This document shows positions 1 to 11,350 of a DNA stretch of 64,000 bases, in pieces. The notes beneath the pieces were generated by a model. It did not search any database. It was not told the DNA's origin and saw nothing but the letters and a program-made list of their open reading frames with translations. The position numbers and the translations under genes were made by a program. The stretch is from Phlebotomus papatasi (lineage: Eukaryota > Arthropoda > Insecta > Diptera > Psychodidae), in the NCBI RefSeq assembly GCF_024763615.1, contig NC_077224.1, positions 84,888,712-84,952,711 of the forward strand. Reading direction: 5' to 3'. Every line of letters begins with the position of its first letter. The stretch's first letter is position 1.

Positions 1-467
1 ATAAAAAGGTGCAGATTCGTTGAAAAATAAGACAGAGATCCCATGATTAAAGGAGTGCCGAAGCATCTCAGCTTTGCAGAATGCTCAAATCCATGATTTC
101 TATTCTATTTCAAAATTGCCAAAATGAACGTACAATTCAATTTTATATCTAAATCTATTTGTAAAAATTTGTGCGGAATTCAAAGACCTTTCAAATGAAT
201 CCTTGTTTATCAAAATCGGTTAAGAAATACATCCTGTATAACTTCTTGAAGCATAGATTTTGGAAAATTTTTGTAAACAATTTTTATAAGAAATGTCAAT
301 TCACCTCAAAATTGGAAGTTTATTTCATGCCTGAAGATATATAAAGTTCTGATTAAGGCTATAAAATATCTGTCTGCCAAGTTGGAATAAATAAAAGAAT
401 TAAAAACAATATCACTTCAATGATAAGCCAACTCATAATACAGCCGCCAGATGGACAAATAGCATTA

Positions 468-613
468 TGACCAGCGCACAATAACTTTTGTTTGTAAACA
501 TGTTTTCAAAATTTTCCATGAGAATGAGCAAGATGACTAGATCTATGTTTCATTCACTCTTATTGAAATGTCAAAAACATATTTACAAAACAAAAGTTAT
601 TGTGCGTTGGGCA
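468..613. mobile_element. 146-bp foldback MITE, copy 1 (PIF/Harbinger-like)
   Basis: Arms CGCACAATAACTTTTGTTTG and the reverse complement, ends TGACCAGCG...CGTTGGGCA, flanked by TTA on both sides (465-467, 614-616). The 3-bp TWA duplication is characteristic of PIF/Harbinger-derived MITEs. Confidence 0.82.
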
Positions 614-1879
614 TTACACAGGGAGTAAATAAAGATGATGAGCGAGTGAACTGTAAGTGTCAGATCGGCTTTTCACGAACTAGGCGTCAAAAGGTATGAG
701 ATACCAATTTTTAACCTTCAGTGGCTCCCCTCTTCTATTATTATTCATTAGCTGTAAGGGAAAGGGCCTATTCATAGTTGAGACGTAACCCGTCATTAGA
801 CTGTTCAGCACCCTATAGGCCCTAGTGGCTAGCTAATACATAATCCTTCCTCGGTGAGATTCTTAACAATTCTGAATGACTGATCAGTGCCGATTAGTCA
901 CTCTGATTGGTTCATTGCGCTATTCATCCTACAAGATCACGCTGATAAGTCTACAGAATTGCACGGATAGCGTTAAGCCTACAAAATCATTCAGTCTGGA
1001 AGATCGGATTGATCGCACTAATCAGTCAATAAGATCGCACTGATTATTCTACAAGATCGCACTAATGGCGCAGATAAATCTACAAGACCGTGCTGATCAA
1101 TCTGACCGCATTGATCAGGCTACAAGATCGCACTGATTGCTATGATCGCGATTATCAGTCTACAAGATCGTGCTGATCGCTTTGATCGGACTGATTGCTC
1201 TTATCTTGCTGATCAGTCTACAAGAGTACGCTGATCAGTCTGAAAGATCGCATTGATCGCACTAATTACTCTACAAAATCGCATTGATCACTCTACAAGA
1301 GTATGCCGATTAATCTGCAAGATAGCAATGATCGCGCTGATCAATCTACAAGATCGCATTATACTGATTTATTATACTGATAAATCTACAAGATCGCGCT
1401 GATCGCTCTGACCGCACTGATCAGTCTATAAGATCCCGCCGATCGCTCTGATCGTGATGATCAATTTACAAGATCGCGCTGATCAGTCTAACACTGATCA
1501 GTCTGCAAGATCGCACTAATCAGTCTACAAGATCGCGCTGCTCGCTCTGATCGCGCCGATCAGTCTGCAAGAACACGCTGATCGCTCTGATTGCTTTGAT
1601 CAGTCCACAAGATCGAGCTGATCAGTCTACAAGATCGGGCTTCTTGCTCTGATTACGTTGATCAGTCCACAAGATCGTGCTGATCAGTCTAAAAGATCAC
1701 GCTGATTACTCTAATCGCGTTGATCAGTCCACAAGATCGCGCTGATCAGTCTACAAGATCAGACTGCTCGCTCTGATTGCATTGATCACTCCACAAGATC
1801 GCGCTCAGTCTACAATAGCACGCTGATCGCTCTGATTGCGTTGATCAGTCCACAACATCACGCTGATCAGTCTACAAGA

Positions 1880-2134
1880 AGACATGGAAGTCTCTCAATC
1901 GTTTGAGAAGCGGCGTAGCGCGCTCTAGAGGCAACAAACAGCGATGGGGATTCTCCGAATGTGACATCCTTTGTGACTGTGGGGTGATCCAAACCAACCC
2001 CCACTTCTGTGTTTGACCGTTATTCTCTGCTTCATGCGAAACAGGGGATTTGATGTAGGCAAGTCCGCTTGCCATTGACGTGGCTCGTTTTTGGGCAAGA
2101 CAAACTTGATTTTAGGCCTCGACACGATTAATAA
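1880..2134. other. GC-rich insert within minisatellite A, unclassified
   Basis: About 255 bp of non-repeat sequence bounded by AGTCTACAAGA on both sides, which could be a duplication or just two minisatellite units. It contains GGTTTGGATCACCCCACAG (minus strand) and a palindromic CAAGTCCGCTTG. Short frames in both strands have no recognisable product. A tRNA-like SINE was considered, but A/B boxes are not convincing. Confidence 0.4.
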
Positions 2135-2235
2135 TAGTCTACAAGAGCACTGTGATCAGTCTTCAAGATCGCAGTCATGGCACTGATTTGTACAAGATCA
2201 CTCTGATCGTTTTGATCGAACTGATCAGTCTACAA

Positions 2236-2366
2236 CAGAGGTGAGCACGAACCGCTTAAAATCTAATAAACCACTAAATAATTTTGTCCAGGTAGCGCTT
2301 TTGACCATTGACGTACAATTTTTATTTGACGTTTGTTTAATTCCAAACGGTTTTTGCTCACCTCTG
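2236..2366. mobile_element. hAT-like MITE inside the minisatellite
   Basis: 131 bp: CAGAGGTGAGC at the left and GCTCACCTCTG at the right (11 bp perfect, then ACCG/CGGT). Flanked by 8-bp GTCTACAA (2228-2235) and GTTTACAA (2367-2374), 7 of 8 identical. Both the CAGAGGTG terminus and the 8-bp duplication are typical of hAT elements. Confidence 0.75.
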
Positions 2367-2506
2367 GTTTACAAGATCTCGATGATCGATCAGTTTCTAA
2401 GTCTAAGCGTGAGTGGCAGACCTGTATACCCCTCAGTATGACATCACTTTTAAAAAACATTTTCTGGAGGGCCATAGATGAAAATCCCAAAGTATTCTAA
2501 AGTAGA

Positions 2507-2551
2507 AGGATTATATACATTACTCTCTCCGTGGAGTTCGAGCAATGAAAA
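2507..2551 (+). repeat. ~45-bp dispersed motif (GGATTATATACATTGCTCTC...)
   Basis: GGATTATATACATTACTCTC, then GAGTTCGAGCAATGAAAA. Related copies at 24496-24540 (+), 35067-35110 (-) and 15084-15127 (-, weaker). No other flanking similarity noticed. Confidence 0.55.
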
Positions 2552-3327
2552 CCACAGAGATACTTTTGAAACAAAACCGGAGTTTTTCAGTCTCTGGAAC
2601 ATACTTCAATAAAAATTTATTGCATCTCCGAGTGGATTGGGTTTTTTTTGGGTGGCTTTAGAGGGGGGCCAAATTTGGACACATTTCATATGTTGGTCTT
2701 TCTTTAATCACCTCTTTTGTGGAGCTTTCTGCCACAATCGTCCAATAAATTTTCAGGTGTTGAATTTGTACATTTTGCAGACTCACGGGACGATTCGCAT
2801 TAATATGTTGCTTGGCAGTTTAAATGTCCAAGGAATAGAATTCTATTTCTGTACCAATTTCAGATGGACTCAGAAGTTGTTGAGACACTCTGTGGCTTAT
2901 CTCTGAAAGTGTGTCTCCATCTTATAGCATAATTTTTACATTGATATTTTTTTTTGGGGGGACTACAAAAAAGATGTCTAAGTTATTTCTGCAGTGGTCA
3001 CAAAATTTATGCACGAGGTGCAAAAAAAAGGTGGTGATTAGAAAAGAGTGGCGGGAAGAAATGCTGTAGACAAAACTAATACCTGGTGAGGTTGATGAAC
3101 TCCAATTACGAAATGTCTCCAATATTGCCCACCGAAACCTCTAACATTCTTCAGTGTGTTGCCACTCGGTGACCATTTGCATGAATTTTGATCAGTGATG
3201 GTAAAATACATTTCATACTCATTTATTTATTTTAAAATCACCTGAAGTAGGAAAATGTTTTATTAGAGTATGAGAAGTTTTCGATTTATTAGGATATTTT
3301 TATCAAAGGTTAGGAAATCGGCAGTTA

Positions 3328-3468
3328 AGGCGTCTACACATTGGGAGCAATTTTCGTCAAAAATTGCGTTTTTGACAGAAATTTGACGTTTCCCCCTACA
3401 ACGCTGCAGGGAATTTCCTTCAAAAAAGCAATTTTTGACAGAAATTGCTACCAAATGTGTAGAGGCCA
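3328..3468. mobile_element. 141-bp foldback MITE (TWA duplication)
   Basis: Arms GGCGTCTACACATTGGGAGC and the right counterpart (GGCCTCTACACATTTGGTAGC reversed), plus inverted AATTTTTGACAGAAATTGC blocks. TTA flanks at 3325-3327 and 3469-3471. Non-coding; overlapping short frames are by-products of the palindrome. Confidence 0.75.
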
Positions 3469-4133
3469 TTATAACCAAATTAAAGCTTCATTCGAAGATT
3501 TGAGGTTATGTTGTATTTTGTATTGTAATTCCTTATTGTTATTGAAATGTCTGTATCAGATTCTAAATGATTTTTTTCACCAACCTTAATATAGATAAAA
3601 ACATATTCCTTGTTAACTAAATCGAACAAATGGACAGCTTGACTAATTTTATGCCAGAATTCGAATTTTTTTCAGGTTACGTTTAAACTTTGTTACGAAT
3701 TACTTGCCATTTTTCTAATTTTTTATTCACTTAAAAATTTTTATGCTCCAAAGTTTGGATTTCTTATTAAAACTTCTTATATTTGCCAGCTGCAAAGGCT
3801 AAAATTTGTATTTTTTAGGTTAAGTTTGAAAATTGAAAATTTTAACGTTTCTGTTGTTGTTTTTAACTACTTTGATTGAAAGTTAGTTTTTAATTAAACT
3901 TGCTCAAATTTCAATGCTGCAATTAATTTATGTGAAATTGAAATTGAAATTTATGATCTAAATTTATGTGAAACCCTTTTCTAGGTTCATGATTGAAAAT
4001 CTTTACGATTTTAATAAAGAATTTTCACACTTGTTTAGTTTTAGGTGGTTTTCACGAATTTTATAAAACTTTTCGTAAGAAAAAAGAGAAATTTCTTTAA
4101 GGTATTACTAGCTCTTTAATCCTTGGAGGATTA

Positions 4134-4570
4134 TGGCTCAGACACACCTTTAATATCGGGAAAATTTCATGAAAACAAAATTCGCAAAAGATTTGCATAA
4201 GAACATCTCACTCTTTCAATATGAAATTCAAATGAATTAAATTTAATTTGCTGTGATGTTCAAAAGAAGAAGAAGAAGAATCATGCGAAAGAGTAAAATA
4301 GACATATGCAAAATTTTAAAGACAGAAAATTATGTGAATTTTGACTTTATGAAATTCAAATCCCTTTCGTTCTCAATAAGATTTGCGTATATCTATCTCA
4401 TTCTTTCGCACTCTTCTTCTTCTTTTAAACATCACAACAAATTCAATTTAGCTCAATCGAATTTAAAGTGTGAAAGAATGAGTTAGACATGTGCAAAACG
4501 TGTGAGAATGAAAGAGATGTGAATTTTGATATCATGAAATTTTCCTGATCTGAAAGGTGTACCGGGGCCA
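4134..4570. mobile_element. TGGCTCCGGCACACC MITE, compound copy
   Basis: Left TGGCTCAGACACACC, right GGTGTACCGGGGCCA. Internally two copies are fused: CATGCGAAAGAGTAAAATAG and CTCATTCTTTCGCACTCTTC arms occur in both orientations with GAAGAAGAAG tracts. Short open frames here are products of the inverted repeats. Confidence 0.7.
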
Positions 4571-4974
4571 TAATCAGTTTTCATATTAAGTTCTTTTTTT
4601 CAATTTAGAGCCCTGTTTTATAAAAATCTTGCTCCCTGAGAGCGAAATGAATTCTTCTACTTTGTATCTGGACGATTAAAAAAAACTTTGTTCGTCGGGC
4701 GATGTTTTCTACAAAAAAAGGAAATACGGAATGTAATCTTATAAATCTGTAAAATATTCGTTCTTAAATTGCAAATCTTGAAATATCTGGTATTTGTGAT
4801 TCAGAAATTAAAATTCCAATATATTTAACAGGTTTCACATTTTTATGATCTTATTTTTTATCTAAAAATTACAAAGTTTTAAAATTGGGCAATTTCGAAT
4901 CATTTTCAATTTAGAAATAGTTCCGAATTTCATTTTTCTATTATTTTCCCAGATATCCTTCCAATCCCTCCAAA

Positions 4975-5645
4975 ACAATGCTTTTTTGTTTTTTTTTCAA
5001 AAACGGCTCCTACGATTTCTTTTAATGTTGGATACGTTTTGGATGTCGTCTAGGTGAACATTTCCTCTATATAACCTAAAAACGTTATCTTGAATTTTTA
5101 AAAGTTAAAGTTTAACCATTATAGGGGGCTTGTTTTTCAACCAATTTAAATAAATTGGAATTTTTTAAAAAGGTCTTGAAATTTTCAACCCCACTGCATC
5201 TGTCATAATCGGTAATGGATCGGTTAATTACCCGTAAATGACTTATCTTTTTAAATATTCTTATTGTCTATCAGTAAACTTTTGACCCAACCAGAGGCCA
5301 AACGGTAAGAGACACGAACTCTCGGTATTCTGATAATCCCCTTAAGTCGAGCAAAGTCGTTATCACAACCTTATTTTAACCCTACCCCCTTATTTCGAGA
5401 ACAGCTCCTATAATTTCTTTTCATATTGGGAAATCTTTTGAAGGTATAGTCCAGGTGAACAATTCGTTTATAACCTAAAAGCGCTATCTTGAATTTTTAA
5501 AAGTTGTATTTAACCACTTTAGGGGACTTGCTTTTAAATCGATTTGATTAAATTTGAAATTTTTAAAGAGGTTTTGAAATTGCCAACCCGGCTACATCTG
5601 TCATAATCGGTAATGAATCGGTTAAGTATCCGTTAACGACTTACT
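4975..5645 (+). repeat. Pair of ~265-bp direct repeats, 'CGGTTAA' family
   Basis: Copies at about 4990-5255 and 5395-5645 share ACGGCTCCTAYRATTTCTTT-type starts, TATAACCTAAAARCG, CTTGAATTTTTAAAAGTT and CATCTGTCATAATCGGTAAT, GATCGGTTAA. Between them is CCAAACGGTAAGAGACACGA, a module also at 15255 and 16300. Diverged and non-coding. Confidence 0.7.
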
Positions 5646-5649
5646 TTTC

Positions 5650-7405
5650 ATGCAAACCAGTAAGGACCAGAAAACCATGTGACAAATAATTCACGGACAA
5701 CTCTATATCGTGAAATACTTTACTATTTAGATGAGATTCCCGAATTTAGAAAGATCAAAACAACTTGATAGCGGCACGTGGCGAATTGGAAACAGTAGCG
5801 GCAAAAATGGGAACAGTTGGTTGATAAGAGGGGATATTGGGATTTAAAGTATCGAATTCTAATTGATATTTAGATAGTTCAGATTTGCATTCCTTGAGGT
5901 TAAAATCGATATAACCTATTCGAAAAATTTTTCAGCCAAATAAAACAATGAAGTAAATTAAGTTCTTAATTTAATTAAAATCGGATTGAGATTAGTCATC
6001 TTGATTTGGCCTTCAGGGTTAAATGGAACTTTCCTGTGATTGTTCGTGCGAATGATCAGCAACAGCAAAGAATCTCTGCAATGTTGTTAGCGGAAAAAAG
6101 CGGATATGTACGGATGCTGAAACGTTCAATGCATGCATTGGGTCGACGTCATCCGGATGACGGTGACGTAAATAATAGGAGGTGAATCGCCGAAGAGATC
6201 GGAATTGGATGCGATGAAGAGGCACATAGACCTAGTTAGAGTGGCACTACAATAATTTAGCGTATTTATCCATGTAAGAGATGATTTTTCGAAGAAAAAA
6301 CACGTCCTCAGCACTAATCTCATGCTATTTGAGACATCTATGTACTAAGCAATATTCCCTCCCATAAGAAAAGAGCAGCATGTGGAATGTGTAATATGTG
6401 TATTTAACATATTAATTCTATCACACAGCCATACATCCAAACACACACCTATATTTCTTTCTGCAAAGTGCAAGTCAGTTCATTGACTTCATTTCAGTTT
6501 GACGTCTCTAAATACGAAAAATAAAAAAAAAATAAATAAATAAATAAAAATTTTTAGTTTCATTCAATAGCTGATCACTTATGCAATCAATGGGGCACCC
6601 AATCGTGTCTTTGAACACATTCAATGCCCACTAAACACAAGTGTTTTATCGATAAAAACCACCATTATTCCCATTTTGTGGCAGAATTTTGATATGTTAG
6701 GAGATTTTGTCATAATCTCGATGAAGAGGTGAACTGCAGCATAGGCAAAATGTTGAAAGAACTCTATCTCAATTCTTAACTACGCACTTACAATATTTCC
6801 CAACAGGTTTTCTGTTCAACTGGTTAAGATTTAGTGGCAAGAAATTCTGACATAAATTACTTTGTTCTAGAATTTGTGGTCACAAAATATTATATCATAC
6901 CACTAACAATTTGCATGGATTTTAATCTCTGTCATGTGGCTTGTCCAGAAGAGAATTTTTTTAAAGCAAAAACTGCAATCACGTTTTATTAAGAACAAAT
7001 GGGGAGTGTCTGAGTTGACAGAGGTGATCTTAAGATCAATTTAAGATCAGTTAGTTTGTTTTAAAAATATTAAAATGTAAATATTAAACTCGTTTGTACT
7101 TAAAATTGGGTTGAAGTATTCAAAATTACCAAAAGAACCAAAAATAATTATTTAATCGATCTCAGGGATCAAAGTCACGGTTTAATAATTACCTAATTTA
7201 TTACTCTTTGTCAAAAAGTCCAATTTAGTACAGAGTACTAAAATTGGCTTATTTTTTCAATATATTTAAAAGAAACTTAGTACAAGACATAAAGTCTACT
7301 TAATTTATGCTAATTATTTCTATTTTAATAAAAAAAATCCAAAATAAAATAATAAATGGCGTCGAAAATTAAAAAATTTGACATCTTTGACGTCATTACT
7401 ACGTC
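5650..7405. other. AT-rich intergenic DNA
   Basis: No gene or well-bounded repeat recognised, apart from the AAAT microsatellite. A mildly GC-richer patch at 6010-6250 has only short antiparallel frames. Confidence 0.5.
6523..6548 (+). repeat. AAAT microsatellite
   Basis: Poly(A) followed by four AAAT units in AT-rich DNA. Confidence 0.7.
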
Positions 7406-7410
7406 ATTGA

Positions 7411-8943
7411 CGAACAAAAGTCGATAAGTCTGAACCACATGAGAATAGGCAAGTTCTAAAAAATATTCATAAAACAGGAACATCTTTCTCCTGAACATTT
7501 TTTTTTAGTACATGAGTGTTCTTATGCCTTTCTACGTAATCGACCTTTTTTGTGTTGGTTCTAACCACGACTGTTTGGTGATTTTAGAACACGATGAGGA
7601 CTGAGGAAAAGAGTCGTGACAAGAACCAATATGAACAAAAGTCGATAACATTGAAGATCATGAGAACAGTTACGTACTAAAAAATATTCAGAAAAAAGGA
7701 ATATCATTCTCCTGAAATTTTTTTTAGTACATGAGTGTTCTTGTGCCTTTCTGCGTAATCGACCTTTTTTGTATTAGTTCTTACCACGACTGTTTAGTGG
7801 TTTCAGAACACGATGAGGACTGGGGAAAAGAGTCGTAATAAGAACCAATATGAACAAAAGTCGATAACAGTGAAACTCATGAGAACAGTCAGGTACTAAA
7901 AAATATTCAGAAAACAGGAATATCTTTCTCCTGAGCATTTTTTTAGTACATGGTTTTTCTTATGCCTTTCTGCGTAATCGACCTTTTTTGTATTAGTTCT
8001 TACCACGACTGTTTAGTGGTTTCAGAACACGATGAGGACTGGGGAAAAGAGTCGTGACAGGAACCAAAACGAACAAAAGTCGATAATTCTGAACCTCATG
8101 ACAACAGGCACGTTCTAAAAAATATTCAGGAAAAAGGAATATCATTCTCCTGAATATTTTTTTAGTGCATGGTTGTTATTATGCTTTTCTGCGTAATCGA
8201 CCTTTTTTGTGTTGGATCTTACCACGACAGTTTGGTGATTTTAGAACACGATGAGGACTGGGTAAAAGAGTCGTGACAGGAACCAAAACGAACAAAAGTC
8301 GATAAGTCTGAATCTCATGAGAATAGGCACGTTCTAAAAACTATTCAGAAAAAAGGAATATCATCCTCCTGAGCATTTTTCTAGTACATGGTTGTTCTTA
8401 TGCCTTTCTGTGTAACCGACTTTTTTGTGTTTAGTTTCTTACCACGACTGTTTGGTGATTTTAGAACACGATGAAGACTGGGGGAAAGAGTCGTGACAGG
8501 AACCAAAACAAACAGAAGTCGATAACACTGAAACTCATGAGAACAGCCAGGTACTAAAAAAATTATTCAGCAAAAAGGAATATTATTCTCCTGATCATTT
8601 TTTTTAGTACATGATTGTTCTCATGCCTTTCTGCGTAATCGACCTTTTTTGTATTAGTTCTGACCACGACTGTTTGGTGATTTTAGAACACGATGAGGAC
8701 TGGGAGAAAGAGTCGTGACAGGAACCAAAACCAACAGAAGTCGATAACACTGAAACTCATGAGAACAGCCAGGTACTAAAAAAATTATTCAGCAAAAAGG
8801 AATATTATTCTCCTGATCATTTTTTTTAGTACATGATTGTTCTCATGCCTTTCTGCGTAATCGACCTTTTTTGTATTAGTTCTTACCACGACTGTTTGGT
8901 GATTTTAGAACACGATGAGGACTGGGAGAAAGAGTCGTGACAG
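7411..8943 (+). repeat. Tandem array of ~219-bp units derived from the hairpin MITE
   Basis: Seven head-to-tail units. The marker CGACCTTTTTT (CGACTTTTTT in unit 5) recurs near 7541, 7760, 7979, 8198, 8418, 8640 and 8862, a spacing of 219-222 bp. Each unit carries GAACAAAAGTCGATAA, CATGAGAACAG, GTACTAAAAAA, TTCAG, CTGAAC, TTTTTAGTACATG, TCGACCTTTTTTG and CACGACTGTTTGGTG. That is the hairpin-MITE core without its outer ends. Units are highly similar and differ by point changes and small indels. No coding potential. Confidence 0.9.
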
Positions 8944-9175
8944 TCTGACTGATTCTTCGAGAAATTCTGACTGATTCTGTGTCGATCAGTCGAATGGTGA
9001 ACTTTAAAGTGCAATCTGTGATCCAAGTCCAAAAAAGTGTAACCATTTCCCGCCTGTACGTGATTTTCCCAACAAAATTCGATACCTGATGAAGAGGACA
9101 TTCATCCTCGAAACGTCGTAAAGAATAAAATTGAGAAAGTCAAGAAAGGTCTAGGTTTCCGTCAATTTTTGCTAT
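8944..9175 (+). mobile_element. Retroelement relic with hammerhead-like motif (Penelope-type?)
   Basis: Abuts the end of the tandem array. The right part (9083-9120) carries CTGATGA, a 5-bp GAGGA/TCCTC stem and GAAACGTCGTA, followed by AGAATAAAATTGAGAAAG. A related relic with the same order lies at 16715-16800. Penelope-like elements are the known eukaryotic retroelements that carry such motifs. No RT is seen here. Confidence 0.4.
9083..9120 (+). ncRNA. Hammerhead-ribozyme-like motif 1
   Basis: TAC (helix I) - CTGATGA - A - GAGGA/TCCTC (stem II, loop CATTCA) - GAAA - CG - TC - GTA (helix I partner). One extra A after CTGATGA departs from the consensus, so cleavage activity is doubtful. Confidence 0.4.
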
Positions 9176-9179
9176 TTCT

Positions 9180-10339
9180 TTGATATAAAAGAGAACACTT
9201 GTTGCACATCTATTACATGAACACATAGTGTTTCAATACTCAGGAGAAATAAGATGAAAGACAGTGAATTTTATTTAGTACTGTTCCAGGTGAGCTCATG
9301 ATTAGGCGAACTATGGCATGAAGTTAGTTCCGTTCCATGGTATTTTCAAATAGTAGCTATCCTACATGTAAATTTTGTCTGTCGACAGCCGGGCCACAGC
9401 AAATCGCAAATCAATTTTAAATTAAATAAATTTTATAAAATTGATTTGAAATCTTTCTAAATTTTTAGTACATGTATGCGTAATCTTATGTTCTAAAGTT
9501 TTTCATGAAGATTCCTTTCGAATTTAGAAAGCTTCAATAAGTTTCTTCAACTGTTAAATCAATTTTATAAAATTGATTTGAAATCATTCTACATTTTTAG
9601 TACATGGCTGTTCTAAATATACTTAATTCAACTTTTTTTTTGCCTCGGGTAATTAATAAAATAAACCATGTGATACTAATAAATAGAGATTAAAAGTAAG
9701 GTATTATAGTTTTCCAGTATTTTTATTTTGAAAATTCCTATTGGCCTAGCAAAAATATTTTTAGAGCTAACCTTCTTCTATTATTCTTTAGCTTTAACTT
9801 TTGATATGGCTATACTAATAGTGATAAATATTCAAATGCATTTTGGAAATGGCATTGTTTTTCTTTAAAAAAGTCAAGGAGTATTCCCTGATTCTTTTTT
9901 AGTACTCCACTAAGTTAATCTCTTTCTTTTGTTCAAACACCCCTTAAGTTTTTCTTAGTGAGGTAGAGGATTCCGACAAATATTTCGCAAGTGGATTTAG
10001 CTGTTGTTCTAACAAAAGTTTAAATTTTCTAAGTGATTTTTTAGTACATGCATGTACTAAATAGTAAAATACTTCAGTCTTGTCATCGTGAAAGGGTTAA
10101 CAGAAAATTTCTAATATGGCATATTTAAATCACATACTAATTGAAACAGATTGCAAAGCGTTCACGCTTTAGAATCCCAAAAAAATCGTATTGGAGGGGT
10201 CATATGGAAATGATGATTGAATTCCATCTGTTTCTTGCACAAAGAAGATGTTATTTCACAAACATTAATTAGTTATTCAAGATTAGTTGCATGAAATAAT
10301 AATGGAAAACCCAAATGGAGCCGGTATTCGTGATATGAA
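9180..10339. other. AT-rich intergenic DNA with scattered TTTTTAGTACATG words
   Basis: TTTTTAGTACATG recurs (9465, 9595, 10039), a word typical of the hairpin MITE arms, so decayed copies are likely. Also a repeated TTTTATAAAATTGATTTGAA (9431, 9562). No coding signal. Confidence 0.45.
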
Positions 10340-11130
10340 TTGCAGGTATGAAGTCAAGAAACTCGCTAAAATGTCTTCATCAAATCACAATTCGGTCAGT
10401 AATGTCGCATCGTGAGATTCTTCAATTGTCCACGAGATTATTTATTCCACACGTTGAGGCATTATGTCTTGTCAAATATTGGTCATTGTTCAGAAGTGGA
10501 CAGGGGGCCGTCTATGTACCAGAGATATAGTATGAGGAGAGAGAATAAAAAAAAAGTCACGAGATAGTCATCAAGTGTGAATAATCTCTGTGGATCTGAT
10601 ACAGTGTGTTAGAGGGAGATGGAAAATGTTACAAGAGAAAAAAGCTGGTCACTCTAGAAGAAAAACGGGCAAAGAAGTTCAGTAGCCAACACAGAATCCG
10701 CCACATTTTGCGCGATCTTTCACCGCTTGGTCTCGTAAGAAAGGCATTCTCTCACTTGGGCATTTTTGTACGCATAAACAAGCACACACATACGACCAAG
10801 AGACCAATTCCAGCCAGCACAAATGTAAATATGTGGCATCATCGCGATGGTAGAGTTCGTGCACCTTCGAGAGTGAAAGTATTCGCGGCCAGAGACCCAG
10901 AAAAGAGCCTCAGAAAAGACACACAGTCGCTGGCGGAAAAGAACCAGCCACTGACCACCATATGATACTTGTACAGTTACCATACACTCGCACAGGCCGC
11001 TTCGGCTGCACATAGCTATGCCTTTTTTTCTTTGGTTTGAGGTGATCGAAGAAGGAAGGAATGTCCAATGATGTAGTCTCAATGCCCAAATTGCACCTGG
11101 ACACCATCACCGGAAGATACATCCAATTAA
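10340..11130. other. GC-richer block, unclassified
   Basis: Higher GC than its surroundings, with overlapping open frames on both strands (119 codons plus, from a GTG; 120 codons minus). None carries a recognisable domain or splice context. It could be unannotated exon/UTR or old repeat. Confidence 0.2.
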
Positions 11131-11350
11131 ATCGAAATTACCCAAAATTAATAATTTTAACTAATGATTAGTTCATTCTAATTGGATTGAATTGTTAATA
11201 GTAGTACTAATTAATTATTAAACATGATTTAGCATTGAGGTAATATAACAAAAGTTTTGTTATATTTACAAAACATTGGTAAAATTAGTGATCAATAATG
11301 AGTAAATTTGACTAATGATTATTCATCATTTGTTAGTCCAAAAATTGGTA

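Larger units (their letters stand above)
885..2410 (+). repeat. GATC-rich minisatellite A
   Basis: Degenerate tandem repeat built from 18-22-bp blocks such as CTGATCAGTCTACAAGATCG and GCTGATCGCTCTGATTGCGT. It is interrupted by a GC-rich insert (1880-2134) and a hAT-like MITE (2236-2366). It ends with GTGAGTGGCAGACCT, which also borders minisatellite B. No coding frame spans it. Confidence 0.85.

Noticed and set aside
1872..2125. Minus-strand frames of 66-67 codons in minisatellite A
   Set aside because: They fall in the GC-rich insert, overlap each other in different frames and show no family signature.
4253..4486. 77-codon frame KRRRRRIMRKSKIDICKILK
   Set aside because: Lies within the compound MITE; the basic run comes from the GAAGAAGAAG tract.
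7411..8943. CRISPR-like array
   Set aside because: Unit length (~219 bp), homology to a dispersed MITE and the eukaryotic context exclude a CRISPR array.
10606..11082. 119-codon plus and 120-codon minus frames in the GC-richer block
   Set aside because: They overlap antisense, the plus frame lacks an ATG at its start, and neither has a domain or splice context. Kept only as an unclassified block.
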